DNA of 64,000 bases from Eucommia ulmoides (Eukaryota > Streptophyta > Magnoliopsida > Garryales > Eucommiaceae), in NCBI GenBank assembly GCA_016647705.1, contig CM028326.1, positions 48,871,285 to 48,935,284 of the forward strand, in the 5' to 3' direction. Position 1 is the first letter of the stretch. The number at the start of each line of letters is the position of its first letter. A program made the translations under genes and the position numbers. The notes under the pieces were generated by a model that had not been told where the DNA came from, made no database searches, and saw only the letters and a program-made list of their open reading frames with translations. Below are positions 1 to 11,879 of the stretch, one piece after another.

Positions 1-115
1 CAACTGATTTATACAAAAAGAATAAAAGCTAATTAAAATTTAATAAAATACCATAAAAACGCTAGAAAACTAATTTAGTTCGGTTTGGAAATAGATAGGT
101 AGATCATACCTATTA
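1..115 (-). repeat. Edge of a TR-GAG-family LTR
   Basis: This stretch matches the 5'-terminal ~110 bp of the LTRs at 17950-18062 and 22150-22263: the same 'atttatacaaaaagaataaa', then a 'ttcggtttggaaat' block, then the terminus. On the minus strand the LTR would start at about 115 (TAATAGG, decayed from TGATAGG). The rest lies outside the window. It abuts a 700-bp repeat unit in mid-unit, so the LTR inserted into the tandem array. Confidence 0.75.
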
Positions 116-3100
116 GCTACGTACTGTAGTGGGTAACCAAGATCAGGTTATCACGTAGTTCATTTATGTTAAGTTAAAAGCTAGATTTGTTTTAGTTGAT
201 TTTAGTTGATTATTAGTTGTGACCAACATGAATCGAAACATGACATTGACATGACGTCTATGATTTTGTCAAGAACACCTTAACTGAACTCTTTTGTTTT
301 GGTTAGTTAGTGTAAGTATATGAGTTTGTTAGTTGAAATTGAAAAGAAATATCATATATTTATGTCAGTTCTACTCATAACTAAGAAAAACGGGAAGGCT
401 TTTAAAGAAGAATCACACATATCCTGAAGGAATAGAGGCCCTCCCTTTATCCCAGATTTTTGACATGTTATATTGATAAAACGGATAAATACTATCACTA
501 AACTAGTCAGCAACCCAATAGCAGTTTATAAGAGACAGAAATATAAAAATGCAAGTTATATGAGAATAGAATATTTTTTGTTATTTTTAAGAGACCGAAC
601 ATTATATAGGTTGCCTACATATCCTTGTTTTCATAAGGAATCAGGTCGACTTGTAGTTCCAGCATGCAAACTAAACTAAATTATTTGGATATGTAACTGA
701 AACCGCAAGTGGGTTGTCTATGTACTGTGGTGGGTAACCAAAGATCAGGTCATCACGTAGTTCATTCATGTTAAGTTGAAAGCTAGATTGGTTTTAGTTG
801 ATTATTAGTTTTGAACAACATGAATCACAACATGATATAGATATGACCTGCTTGATTTTCTCAAGAACTCCTTAACTGAACTCTTTTATTTTGGTTAGTT
901 AGAGTTAGTGTGTGAGTTTGTTAGTTTAAATTGAAAAGAAATATCAAATATTTTTTTCAGTCCTACTCATAACAAAGAAAAATGGGAAGACGTCGGAAGA
1001 AGAATCACACATATCCCTGAAGGAATATAGGCCCTCCATTTATCCCGAATTTTTGACATGATATATTGATAAAGCGGATCAATACTACAACTAAACTAGT
1101 TAGTGACCCAATAGCAGTATATAAGAGACAGAAATATAAATATGCAAGTTATATGAAATGAGAATATTTTTGTTATTTTAAGAGATTGAACCTTATATAG
1201 GTTGCTTACATATCCTTGTTTTCACAAGGAATCTGGTTGACATGAAGTTCCAACATACAAACTAAACTAAATTATTTGGATATGTGACTGAAACCACACG
1301 GGGGTTGGCTACGTATCTTGCATTAATGAGAATCAGGTCTTAACGTAGTTTGTTTATGTTAGGTTAAACTATATGGTTTATGTTATTAAAGGTGACTGAA
1401 CCCTTACATGGGTCACCTACGTACTATGGCGGGTAACCAAAGATCAGGTCATCACGTAGTTCATTAATGTTAAGTTGAAAGTTGGATTGGTTTTAGTTGA
1501 TTATTAGTTGTGAACAATATGAATCACAACAAGATATGGACATGACCTCTTTGACTTTGTCAAGAACACCTTAACCGCACTCTTTTGTTTTGGTTAGTTA
1601 GTGTTAGTGTGTGAGTTTGTTTGTTGCAATTGAAAAGAAATATCTTATATTTATGTTAGTCCTACTCATAACTAAGAAAAACGGGAAGACTTCTGAAGAA
1701 GAATCACACATATCCCCGAAAGAATAGAGGCCCTCCCTTTGTGCTAGATTTTTGACATGATATATTGATAAAGAGGATAAAACTACAACTAAACTAGTCA
1801 GCAACCCAATAGCAATTTATAAGAGATATAAATATAAATACGCAAGCTATATGAAATGAGAATATTTTTGTTATTTTTGAGAGACCGAACATTATATCGA
1901 TTGCCTACATATCCTTGTTTTCACAAGGAATTAGGCCAACATGTAGTTCCAGCATGCCAACTAAACTAAATTATTTGGATATGTAACTGAAACTGCACGT
2001 GGGTTGCCTACGTATCTTGGATTAATGAGAATCAAGTCTTTATGTAGTTCGTTTATGTTAGGTTAAACTATATGGTATATGTTATTAAAGGTGACTAAAC
2101 CCTTATATGGGTTGCCTACGTATTATGGCGGGTAACCAAAAATCATGTCATCACGTAGTTTATTCTTGTTAAGTTGAAAGTTGGATTGGTTTTAGTTGAT
2201 TTTAGTTGATTATTAGTTGTGAACAACATGAATATTAACATGATATGGACATGACCTCTTTGATTTTCTCAAGAACACCTTAACTGAACTCTTTTGTTTT
2301 GGTTAATTAGTGTTAGTGTGTGATTTTGTTAGTTGAAATTGAAAAGAAATATCATATATTTATGTCAGTCCTACTTGTAACTATGAAAAACGGGAAGGCT
2401 TCTGAAGAAGAATCACACATATCCCCGAATGAATAGTGGCCCTCTCTTTATCCCGGATTTTTGACATGTTATATTGATAAAGCAGATAAATACTACTGCT
2501 AAACTAGTTAGGGACCGAATAGCAGTTTGTAAGAGACAGAAATATAAATACGCAAGCGATATGAAATAGGAATATTTTTGTTATTTTTAAGAGACCGGAC
2601 CTTATATAGGTTGCCTACATATGTTTGTTTTCACAAGGAATCAGGTCGACATGTAGTTTCAACATGCAAACTAAACTAAATTATTTGGATATGTGACTGA
2701 AACTGAACATGGGTTGCGTACTTATCTCGGTTTAGTAAGAATCAGGTCTTTACGTGGTTCGTTTATCTTAGTTTAAACTATATGGTTTATGTTATTAAAG
2801 GTGACTGAACCCTTACATGGGTTGCCTACGTATTGTGGAGGGTAACTAAAGATGAGGTCATCATATAGTTCATTCATGTTAAGTTGAAAGTTGGATTTGT
2901 TTTAGTTGATTTTAGTTGATTATTAGTTGCGAATGACATGAATCACAACATGATATGGGCATAACCTTTTTTATTTTGTTAAGAACACCTTAACCGAACT
3001 CTTTTGTTTTGGTTAGTTAGTGTTAGTGTGTGAGTTTGTTAGTTGAAATTGAAAAGAAATATCATATATTTATGTCAGTCCTACTCGTAACTAAGAAAAA

Positions 3101-3194
3101 TGGGAAGGCTTCTGAAGAAGAATCACACGGATCCCCCAAGGAATAGAGGCCCTCCTTTTATCCCGGATTTTTAGCCACAAAGGTTTGTCGGTGT

Positions 3195-3196
<2 letters not shown>
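116..3196. repeat. Tandem array of ~700 bp units (about 4.4 copies)
   Basis: The block 'tacgtact(g/a)tgg(c)gggtaacca' recurs at about 118, 719, 1418, 2117 and 2827, so the period is about 600 for the first unit and 699-710 for the rest. Each full unit holds three diverged sub-repeats of a 'GGTTGCCTACRTAT ... atcaggtc ... acgtagttc' module. The first unit lacks about 100 bp: one sub-repeat is fused directly to the next at about 700-720. No reading frame is conserved between units; short ORFs here are chance. The array is cut by a (TA)n tract. Whether it is a satellite or the 3' repeat region of a retroelement cannot be told from the window. Confidence 0.9.

Positions 3197-3197
<1 letters not shown>

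Positions 3198-3276
<79 letters not shown>
3198..3276. repeat. (TA)n microsatellite, ~79 bp
   Basis: Uninterrupted TA dinucleotides at the end of the last 700-bp unit. The minus-strand ORF of alternating Ile-Tyr across it is an artefact. Confidence 0.97.
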
Positions 3277-3278
<2 letters not shown>

Positions 3279-4475
3279 TTCTAGTCCACGTGCCAACCTG
3301 GCTATGATCTTGACATTTAATAGAAAGTAAAATCATGTTAATAGTTTGTTTGAATCTTCACATGTTCTTAACATGTTCTCGGATGATTTGGGTCCACATA
3401 TGTTCTTAACATTTGCTCGAACATTCTTGAGAAAGTTTTGTATGATTTGGACATAATTTGGTTATTATTGCAATAATTAGGTGTTATTTGGTTGATTATG
3501 GATTATATGTGTTATATGCATGAAAGTAAAACATAGATACTACATGATTATGAAATGTATAAGCAAATTATATGAAATTTAAGACAAGATCAAGGAGCCT
3601 CAAGGCACATACCTAGTTTAGGGGAGTGGTCCTCCCTAAACAATTATCTTCATTTCCTCATTGATCCTCTTAGATTGGCTTTGATCAGTAACCGTCTTCC
3701 TCTTGAGTTCTCGCTCCAAGAATAAAGAACACCTTCTAGGATCGAATTTCAATAGAATAATGACATGTTATTCAAGAATCTTGCTTGAGAATCCTAGCAT
3801 ACGAGACTTGGCATGAGTTTTAGAGAGAGAAGCTAGGACTTCAAGACTTGGAAATGAGAACCCAAACACCTCTATTTACAGGCTGGGAGCCTGCACAACC
3901 ATGTGTAGGCTATCCCAGCCTATTCCTTAGGGTGTGTTTAGCCTAGGTACTTGCTATCTTGAATTGATCTTGTTTAGCTTTGAAAGAATATTAGGTGTAA
4001 GGAAAGATCTCAAATGATTTGGTAATAATTACCTAATCTTTTCTTCTATTTGGTAATGATTGGCAATCATTGCCAACTATTGCCTCTCCTCCAATCCTAT
4101 TGGTTGCACATGGATGCATTAATGTCTTGATGTGACACTTTTGGTTTAATTTAGGGGCTAAGTACCGGTTAGTTTCACTATTTCAGTTTAGTTGCCATTA
4201 ATGTTTTCAAGGTGCATTGAACATGGTCTTAATGAATCACTCAACATTTAATGGACTATGATGACTCATTACTTGGTGAGCACACATCTAGTTGGTTTCG
4301 AATCGAATCGGGTTGGTTTTCCTTGTAATTGACAGTTGGATTTAAAGGTTTCTAGTTAACCCTAAGATATTTGGAGAAAATATCTAGATTTATTGTATCC
4401 ACTCATTCCATGTCATCCCTAAGAAATTAATGCTTGATGGGATATGCATTTAATGATCATTAAATGCATGGGTTA
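3277..4475. other. Unassigned AT-rich DNA, possibly LTR-derived
   Basis: No ORF above background and no match to other repeats in the window. On the minus strand a TATA-like 'ctgtaaatagagg' (about 3876-3888) precedes a CT-rich stretch and a long leader-like region, which resembles promoter/R organisation of an LTR. I found no paired copy, TSD or primer site, so it stays unassigned. Confidence 0.4.
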
Positions 4476-5490
4476 TGTAATACCCCGAAAATTTATATTT
4501 TTGAAAATATTATTTTATATAAATTTAATATTTTGGGATTGGTTTGCAAATTTACAGTATAGATAATATTAGATAATTTTTGGGGTTAAATGTTAATTTT
4601 AAATTGATTTTTAAAAGTTTTGGGACTATTATGTTATTTAAAATAAATTTTAAGAGTTTTGATATATAATTAATATTTTTTTTATCTTAAGGGAGAAATT
4701 GGTGTAAATAAATAAATGGCTCATATGGTTTCCTTCCAAAGGAAGGAAACCAAATGAGCCGTAAATATATACATATACATATACATATATATAGGATATG
4801 TTAAATATTACACGTGTGTGTGTGTTTATATTATAATAATAATAATAAGTAAGGAAGAATAATTCTCATATAGCATGGTCAGAGCCGCAAAATACAAGAA
4901 AATAAGAAATGAAACCATGGGTTTCATTAACTTCCAACCCAAATAATCCTTATAGTTTATTTATTTAACTTTAATGGATTTTGAATGTTTTGAGTATTCC
5001 GGCTCGGATTTTGACTTCAGATTTCAGGAAATCTTTTAATGTATGTATTTAATCTCTCCTTGTATTGTGTGGTTCATGTTATTACAGTTATAATTGTTGT
5101 TTTTCATTAAATATTTATGAGTACGTATTATGTGAAAATTATGTGAGATACACGTTTATGTGTTTACTTGGAAATTGATTGGATACACGTATTAGAGGGG
5201 TTGAAATTCTATTGAGCGTTGGCTCATAACTCCACAGTTTTGATTGCAGGGCCGATAAGAATGAAACGACGCCAGGAATTTTATTTAAATTTCTATGCAA
5301 TTTGTAATAAGTATATTTATTATTTACTATTATAAAATTGATTCGATAAATCGATAAATATAATTACCTCCATCGTCATATTGTAAAATTTCTTGATTTT
5401 TAATAAAATGAAATATTGGTCATTCAATTTTAGTATTAATTCTCTAAAGGGAGAAACCATGTGGCGGCCCTGAGAAACCGGGTTGTTACG
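4476..5490 (+). repeat. Del/Tekay-type Gypsy LTR (5' LTR of a truncated element)
   Basis: It begins TGTAATACCCCGAAAAT, the usual start of plant Del/Tekay chromovirus LTRs, and ends '...gggttgttacg', a decayed TTACA. A tRNA-Met-type primer site follows two bases later, so this is a 5' LTR in + orientation, about 1.0 kb. Around 5210-5260 it shares 'gagcgttggctcataact' and a following block with the LTRs at 44177-46473 and 51023-53264, which places them in one superfamily. No 3' partner is present. Confidence 0.8.
4718..4760. other. Near-perfect 20-bp hairpin inside the LTR
   Basis: Arms 4718-4737 and 4741-4760 are reverse complements with one mismatch around an AAA loop. They lie about 240 bp into the Del-type LTR, just upstream of an AT-rich TATA-like zone. 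Function unknown. Confidence 0.9.
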
Positions 5491-5492
5491 TG

Positions 5493-5503
5493 TGGTATCA
5501 GAG
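5493..5503 (+). other. Primer binding site (tRNA-iMet type)
   Basis: TGGTATCAGAG immediately follows the LTR end. It is complementary to the 3' end of plant initiator-Met tRNA and is the standard minus-strand primer site of many LTR retrotransposons. Confidence 0.85.
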
Positions 5504-6167
5504 TTAATCCTTTAAAAGTATTTTTCCAAACTTGTTTCCAAAAATATTTTACATGTTGTCTTTAACAAACTTTTTTTTTTTTTGTTTTTCCAAAAATGAT
5601 TCTTATAAAAAATTGTTATGTTTTTTTCAAAAAGATGTCTTCAACAAGTTTTTTGTTCTTTTTTTTTTTTCTTTCAAAAAAAAATCACGTTTACTTGTTT
5701 TATAAAAATATGTTTCTTTGCTTTAACTTGTTCTTAGATTTTCAAAAAATATTTTTCCCAATTGTTTTTGAAAAAGAAATGTTCCTTTTTAAAAAATGAT
5801 TTTAAGGTTTTCCTAAACAAAGTTATTTTAAAAAAGATTGTTGTTATTTTTCAAGAATATTTTTTAAATTATTTTATAAAAAATCCTTTCTCAATTTTTT
5901 CACAAAAATATTTTATTTCCAAGAAGTTTTCCTAATTTTTTTTTTTGAAGAATGTCTCTTCAAAAATCTATTACCCTTTTTTTTTTTTTTTTTTTTTTTA
6001 ATTTTATTTTAAAGTTTGTTTGTTTTTATTTTTATTAGTCAAAAATTAAAATTTGTAACTCATTTCTTAACAAAAAATATATTTTTTAAGATTTTCCCAA
6101 AAGGCAATTTTGGAGATCATTTTGCTTTTCTAAAATATTTCCATAAATAAATATTTTATATACTTTA
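5504..6167 (+). repeat. T-rich leader of the truncated Del/Tekay element
   Basis: Low-complexity T/A-rich sequence with repeated 'tttttcaaaaa'-like modules and a T tract of about 23 at 5977-5999. The 67-residue Phe-rich ORF at 5596-5799 is an artefact. It ends abruptly where a Copia LTR begins; gag and pol of the Del element are missing. Confidence 0.6.
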
Positions 6168-7015
6168 TGTTGGCCCAAAGAGTTACCCAAGAGTGGGGTG
6201 AATTGGGTAATTATAAAAATTTAAACAATTAAATCTTTCAACACTTAATTATCCAATAATCAATTTTTCTAAATTAATTATTATCTTCGTTACGCAGTGG
6301 AAAAGAGTTTAATTCTAGGTGCATATCCAAACACAATATAATGAAAATAACGAATACAGCACACTAAGATATATTCTAGTTCAACAAGCTAGTCCTGCCT
6401 AATCTAATTCCTCGAACTCCACAAAGATTCGCAACCTCTGAACCCCTGATTCCTTTACCACGTAGGAACCAAACCCTTAAAACTCATGATTCTTTTCCCA
6501 AGATCATAATCAACCTTTACAATTATCATTTTCCCAAACTCAGAAGAACATTATCTTTTTACCAGGTATAAGACTAACCTAATTCTATTACAAAAAGAAT
6601 TAAAACCTAATATTTTTACCAGGCTAAAGACTAACCTCACCACTCTCTCAAGTATCCTTTTCACATGTAAGGATTGAAGCTTTACAATTCACTCAAAAAT
6701 CACAATTCAATTGCATGGAGAATCAAAACCTAGTTCTTTTCAAGGGAAAAGAATAACCTAACCTTTTTATAAGACAAAGATCAAACCCTAATATGTTCCA
6801 TAGGAAAAAAATCGAAACCTAACTACCCTGACTAGACATCGACCCATCCATGTCTAATCCACTGAAACTCACAAATACAGAAAAATGTGAGTTTCTTCCC
6901 ACAATGAACTTCTACCACCTCAATATAGATATACTCAATTAATGTCCCAAAATTTACTATGTAATAGATACAATGTGAGACAAATAAATATCTGATTAAC
7001 AAACAATGTGGGTTG
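6168..7015 (-). repeat. Copia LTR, 3' portion of the LTR only
   Basis: It starts TGTTGGCCCAAAG and aligns with the first ~680 bp of the Copia LTR at 37728-39731, including the 'ggggtgaattg' block and the later 'ctctgaacc'-type region. It breaks at about 7012, exactly where the Tat LTR begins. The missing remainder of such an LTR is found at 33090-34335; see findings. The orientation is inferred from the primer-site side of the better preserved copy. Confidence 0.75.
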
Positions 7016-7656
7016 TGATCTGGGAAAACTCCCGCTTATGACTATCAGAGTCTCGAATGCCTTCGTGGGTCGAATTGGGTCAATAATCTGACCTGAGAAA
7101 TATAACCTGATATATTATATGGGTTAAGCACATTGGGGAAAAGACCTTAATGGACAATACGCAAACAAAGCAGACCTCACTTTCAAGCCCAACCATTGGA
7201 AATCAGAACCTATGGTAACAAGGCCAAGAATAGGTCAGGCCACCATTTCTACGTCTCCTATGCATGAGGAACTTTACCCCCTATTGACTGTAACAGTCCA
7301 TGTTTAATGGGAACATTACAGAGATTTTCTCCCCTATTTAATGGAAGGAGATCTTGGTCACATCCCATGTTAATAGGAGTAGATCACGAAACAGGCGACC
7401 TCACCAACAAAACGACACAATCTCAGAAAGTTTATATAAAATAAAGGTATCAATATATTATTTTTATAATTGATTCAAGTGTTTGAACTTTATCCATAAA
7501 CATATTGACTTATTTTTATGTCGAAGGTTCTTTGGCTGAAACCACACTGGTGTCCCCTTAAGAACTAATTGGTTTTGCAGGTTGAAAGGAGAAGTTGAGA
7601 AAGTTTTTGGCATGTGAGAAGCTGATTGCACGTGATGAGAATTTGTGGAAACATCA
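7016..7656 (+). repeat. 5' LTR of the Tat element
   Basis: It begins TGATCTGGGAAAACTC and ends ...CATCA before the primer site, about 641 bp. The first ~375 bp match 24546-24923 closely (for example 'tcgaatgccttcgtg', 'gagaaatataacc'), showing the LTR pair. Confidence 0.85.
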
Positions 7657-7658
7657 TT

Positions 7659-7678
7659 TGGTGCCATTTGTGGGAAAC
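7659..7678 (+). other. Primer binding site of the Tat element
   Basis: TGGTGCCATTTGTGGGAAAC directly follows the LTR. It is a decayed form of the TGGCGCCGTCTGTGGGAAAC site common in plant Tat-type elements. Confidence 0.8.
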
Positions 7679-7734
7679 GCTTACAGAAAAGCTTATCGTC
7701 ATTACAATAAGGCAACATCGAGCAAGCGAAGCAG

Positions 7735-9000
7735 TACTAAGTCAAAGTAGTGACATGCCACCACCAGCTGAGAATGAGGTTCCTATAGGAGCGTCGGAAG
7801 AAGTTCGTGCTAACCCTCCACCAGAGGTACAGAGCACTAATTCAAAAATTGATGCCCTTACGAGGAAAATATAAAAAAATGGTGGACATGATTAAGTGGA
7901 TGGCACAGCAGATCGCCAAGAACGCACTACAACCCTTATCGTTAATAACGGTTTGGGGAGAAAGTAGCGTCTCCAGGGTATGCAGACCCACCATCCCAAG
8001 GGGAAAAGCTATCTAGGAAGATACTAGCAACCAACCACCGAAGAGAATGGTGTTCATCATCACTAAGACCGTTGATTTACATCAGCAGCCCAGAAGCAAG
8101 GAAGAGAGAGATCTATCCCTGGATAAACTAGATACACTGTTAAAAGGAACTGAGATGCTATTCACCTCAGATATCTTAGTTGTACCGCTCTCAAAAATGT
8201 TTGACCCCACAAAGTTTGAGAAGTATGATGGAAAAGCAGACCCTGTGCAGAGCTTTCTCTATGACCCTAAAGGGCTGTGCCCTGGAGTGGTTACATAAGC
8301 TTCTACCTAACTTTATCTCATCGTTCAAGGATTTTGGAAAGATGTTCATCAATCTCTTCTAACCAACCAAAGGTCGATGAAGGGACCTGATTATCTACTA
8401 GACTTGCTACAAGAGAAGGGAGAGTCCTTGTATCAGTAGATGAACCAATTCAATGCAGAGCTGACGTGTATTGAGGGTTGTGACTCTAACCTCATAATCA
8501 ATGCATTTACTTCGAGGTTGCTCCATAACAGATTCCAATACTTCCTCACCAAGCATAACCTAAAGAGCATGTCTAAGATGATAAAGAAAGTTAAGCCCCA
8601 CATGAAGCTGAAGGATGTGAAACTTGCAAGAGAAGGAAGGGGATCAACCAAAGATCACCCTAGGCAAAGCGAAAAGGACCACTATAGAATAAAGGGTAGC
8701 AGCTCAGACAGACAAAATGATTGTCTCGGAAGTTCAGGTTCCAGACCAGATGCGCGTCAAGAACGAAACCTCCCAAGCCTACGGATGCCATTCTCTAGGA
8801 CTCTGCATGAAATCCAGTCATCTGATGTGGTTTAATGGCCTCCCAAGCAAAACACAAGGTCTAACCGGAAGAACAAGTCAAAGTATTGTAATTTCCACAA
8901 GGATCATGGCTATGACACAAACAACTATTGGGTGTTTAAAAAGGAGATTAAGTGACTAATTGAAATGGCTCAGTTACAAGGCTACTTACAGGAGCATCCA
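7735..9000 (+). pseudogene. Tat gag relic
   Basis: Fragments in two or three frames carry Tat gag features: a proline-rich N-terminal part near 7757-7860, then 'MFDPTKFEKYDGKADPVQSF' at 8198-8257, a capsid-like segment to 8362, a second block from 8440 ('MNQFNAELTCIEG'), and a basic linker. Near 8885-8930 is 'CNFHKDHGYDTNNYW', a degenerate form of the C-x2-H...H...C knuckle typical of this gag. Frameshifts near 8265 and 8830 and stops at about 8360, 8439 and 8957 break it. In an intact element gag forms the particle that packages element RNA in the cytoplasm. Confidence 0.8.
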
Positions 9001-9835
9001 AGGGAAATGAAAAGATCTAAAAGCAAAAGTCGTCATGAAAATCGTGACAAGGAGCGCAAAGATGATCATTCTAGTAGTAATCATGAGGTCATCTACATGA
9101 TGAACATTACTGAACCTACTACTGGAAAAACCAACCATGAACGGAAGAGAAAAATACGTGAGGCAGCATTGGAGATCTTCTATAGAGAAGTAATGTCAGT
9201 TACTGCGAAGCCAAGACCAGCCATCATCTTTTCTGATGAGGATTGTAAGGGGATAGTGCACCCAGTTGAAGATGCCTTGGTCATTACCCTCTGGATCTCC
9301 AACTTCGAGGTAAGATGAATCTTGGTTAATACAGGCATTTTTGCTAACATAATTTTTGTGCACACAACAAATGGGAGTGTCCAGCTTAGATGTTAGATCG
9401 ACTCAGACAATCATGGTAGGGTTCAACAGAAACCTCAGCTCTCTCAGAGGAAAGATCACTTTGTCAGTTACGGCTAACAATGAAGATAATGGGTACACAA
9501 AGGCCACGGTGTTCATGACGATAGACTCCTCTTCTCTATACAATGTAATATTGGGACGACCATGGTTGTATGCAATTAAGGTAGTGGCATTAATGTATCA
9601 CCAGTGCATCAAGTATGCAAAAGATGGCTCAGTAGCGGTGATACGTGGAGACCAGGTGGCATTTAGGCAGTGCTTTACAATATATAAAGGGGAAGAAAAA
9701 GACCTTAGAGCAATTAAAGCCAGAACAGGAAAAAGCTCTTCCAAATAGCTCAACTCAAGAGATTAATTATTTCAGAGAACCCAATGTTCTCCAACCTGCT
9801 GAGCAAGTACGGGAGGTCACATTCAAAAAAGGAGT
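9000..9835 (+). pseudogene. Tat protease and linker relic
   Basis: At 9215-9317 the frame reads 'PRPAIIFSDEDCKGIVHP...EDALVITLWISNFEVR', followed after a stop by 'ILVNTGIFANIIF'. Retropepsins have Asp-Ser/Thr-Gly at this place; here the catalytic Asp codon reads Asn, so the enzyme would be dead even without the stop. Downstream, 9512-9570 has 'YNVILGRPWLYAIKVV', the conserved motif found between protease and RT in plant Gypsy polyproteins. The frame closes at 9748. Confidence 0.8.
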
Positions 9836-9839
9836 TTAG

Positions 9840-10790
9840 AATCTAATGATAGAGGAATACCTAACCCAGATTGAGGCAGAGGAGATTAGGAGGCTGCTAA
9901 AAGAAAATCTAGACATATTTGCCTGATCTCCAGAAGACATGAAGGGCATCAGCCTTGATATGGTAGCCCACCGGCTTGACATCTCTAGGTCTTACCCACC
10001 GGTCAAGCAGAAGATGAGGACGTTCAATCTTGAAAACGAATAGGTGATTGAATCTGAAGGGCAGAGGTTTCTTGCAATTGGCCACATAAGGGAGGTGATA
10101 TACCAAAAATAGTTAGCTAACCCTGTTCTTGTTAAGAAGAAGAATGGGAAGCGGAGAATGTGCGTGGACTTCACTAACCTCAACCAGTCTTGCCCAAAGG
10201 ATTGCTACCAAATGCCAATGATCGTCCAAATAGTGGATGTAGCAGCAGTGTACCAACAGCTGACCATGATAGATGCATACTTAGGCTATAATCAAATCCG
10301 AATGGATAAGCAAGATGAGGAAGGGACAACGTTCATCACTCTAATAGATACTTACTGCTACAAAGTAATACCATTTAGCTTGAGAAATACAGGAGCAACA
10401 TACCAATGATTGGTGAACCACAAGTTTCGAGAGAAAATTGGAGCAACTATGGAGGTATACATAGACGACATGCTAGTCAAGATCACTTGGGGAATTCGGA
10501 AGAATCTTTTTCTATACTGAGGAAGTTCAATATGAAGTTGAACCCAGAAAAATGCTCTTTTGGTATGGCATCTGGCAAATTTCTGGGCTTCATGGTGAAC
10601 CAATTAGGAATCATAGTGGATTCAGGGCAGATAGAAGTTGTTCGAAGCATAAAGTCCCCTATAACCATAAGATAAGTTCAAGTGCTGACAGGAAGGTTGG
10701 TTTTCCTAAATAGAATCATCTCCATGGTTATTGATAAGTATACTCCTTTCTTCAAAATATTGAAAAGAAGCAAGAACTTTTAGTAGGATG
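9840..10790 (+). pseudogene. Ty3/Gypsy reverse transcriptase relic (Tat)
   Basis: The segment from 10131 reads 'KKNGKRRMCVDFTNLNQSCP', then 'TMIDAYLGYNQIRM' (10264-10305), 'CYKVIPFSLRNTGATYQ' (10357-10407), and in another frame 'VYIDDMLV' (about 10453-10476), the YxDD catalytic box. 'LNPEKCSFGMASGKFLGFMV' follows at about 10540-10599. The residues around the box are preserved, but stops occur at 9926, 10042, 10110 and 10407 and the frame shifts after 10409. RT would copy element RNA into cDNA. Confidence 0.9.
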
Positions 10791-11275
10791 AAGATTTTGA
10801 ACGAGTGTTGCAGTCCATCAAGGACTACTTGGGCTCAGTTAAAACGCTAGCCAAAGTAAACCCAGGGGATGAACTTTACCTATACTTGGCGATGACCTCA
10901 GTTGCAGTAAGTGTAGCTCTGGTGAAAGATCGCCCAGAAGGGCAAAAACCATTTTATTACATAAGCAAGTCGTTAGTCCCAGCAGAGACTCGCTATACTG
11001 AACTAGAAAAGATCGCCCTGGCTTTGGAGACTTCAGCTCAGACCGTATTTTCAGGCACATGAGATCAACGTGCTGACATCTTACCTTCTCATAGCAGTAA
11101 TGCAAAGACTAGAGGCTTTTCTACGTCTCATAAAGTGGGAAGTAAAACTTGGTGAGTTCTTCATCAAGTATAAGCCTGGAACTACAGTTAAAGGGCAAGC
11201 CCTAGCAGACTTTATTGTTGAGTTGACTTCTCCAGGCGAAACGATAATAGAAGATGGAGAGTGCCCTGATTAGTC
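10790..11275 (+). pseudogene. RNase H (Gypsy type) relic
   Basis: 10805-11062 reads through a thumb/RNase H segment: 'LYLYLAMTSVAVSVALV', 'PFYYISKSLVPAETRYTELE', then a frameshift, and 11070-11273 with 'HLIKWEVKLGEFFIKYKP'-like sequence ending 'ALADFIVEL'. This is the standard RNase H fused behind Gypsy RT, which degrades RNA in RNA-DNA hybrids. It is followed by a second RNase H domain. Confidence 0.85.
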
Positions 11276-11279
11276 AGCT

Positions 11280-11690
11280 ATACCATGGAATTTGTGGGTT
11301 GATGGAGCCCCAAACATGAAGAGGTGTGGTGTAGGCATAATATTAGAAATACCTGAAGAGGATCAGCTCAAAAGAGTAGTAAAGCTTGGTTTTTGAACCT
11401 CCAATAATGAAGCAGAATATGAAGCATTAATCATTGGGCTGACCCTCACCAAAGAATTTGAAGCCCAGAATTTGGAGGTGAGATTAGACTCGCAACTGGT
11501 GGTCAACTAAATAAACGGACTCTGCACAGTGAATGAAGAGAGATTACACATTTATGTGGAGAAACTGAAAGTGCTAACCTCCTCACTCCAGAGCTACAAA
11601 TTTGAAACTGTTCAAGAGCTGAAAATGAAAAGGCAAATGCACTATCAGTACTAGCTTCTTTATTCGGGTTTGATCAGTGGTCTAAACTGG
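11280..11690 (+). pseudogene. Second, archaeal-type RNase H (Tat/Ogre-specific)
   Basis: The frame from about 11287 reads 'PWNLWVDGAPNMKRCGVGII', then after a stop near 11395 'NNEAEYEALIIGLTL' and 'LEVRLDSQLVVN' (to about 11510). The D (WVDGA), E (EAEYEAL) and D (RLDSQLV) match the acidic residues of the additional RNase H recognised in Tat-lineage elements. Its presence is the strongest lineage evidence. At least three stops break it. Confidence 0.85.
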
Positions 11691-11879
11691 TAGAGTTCCT
11701 TGAGCAACCATCCATAGCAGCACCAGCCAACCTTCGTGCATGCATAGGCGAGCTAGATCAGGAAGAGATTCTACCAGACAACAAAGAATCAGCCAGAAAA
11801 ATCTTATATAAAGTGTCAAAATATGTGTTGACCAATGATAAACTGTATAAGAGATCTTTTTCCCAACCTCTATTGCTTT

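Noticed and set aside
473..679. 68-residue ORF in the first 700-bp unit
   Set aside because: The frame is not kept in the other units of the array.
3091..3336. 81-residue minus-strand ORF with Ile-Tyr repeats
   Set aside because: It is translation of the (TA)n microsatellite.
5596..5799. Phe-rich 67-residue ORF
   Set aside because: It lies in a T-rich low-complexity leader with no conserved homologue in the window.
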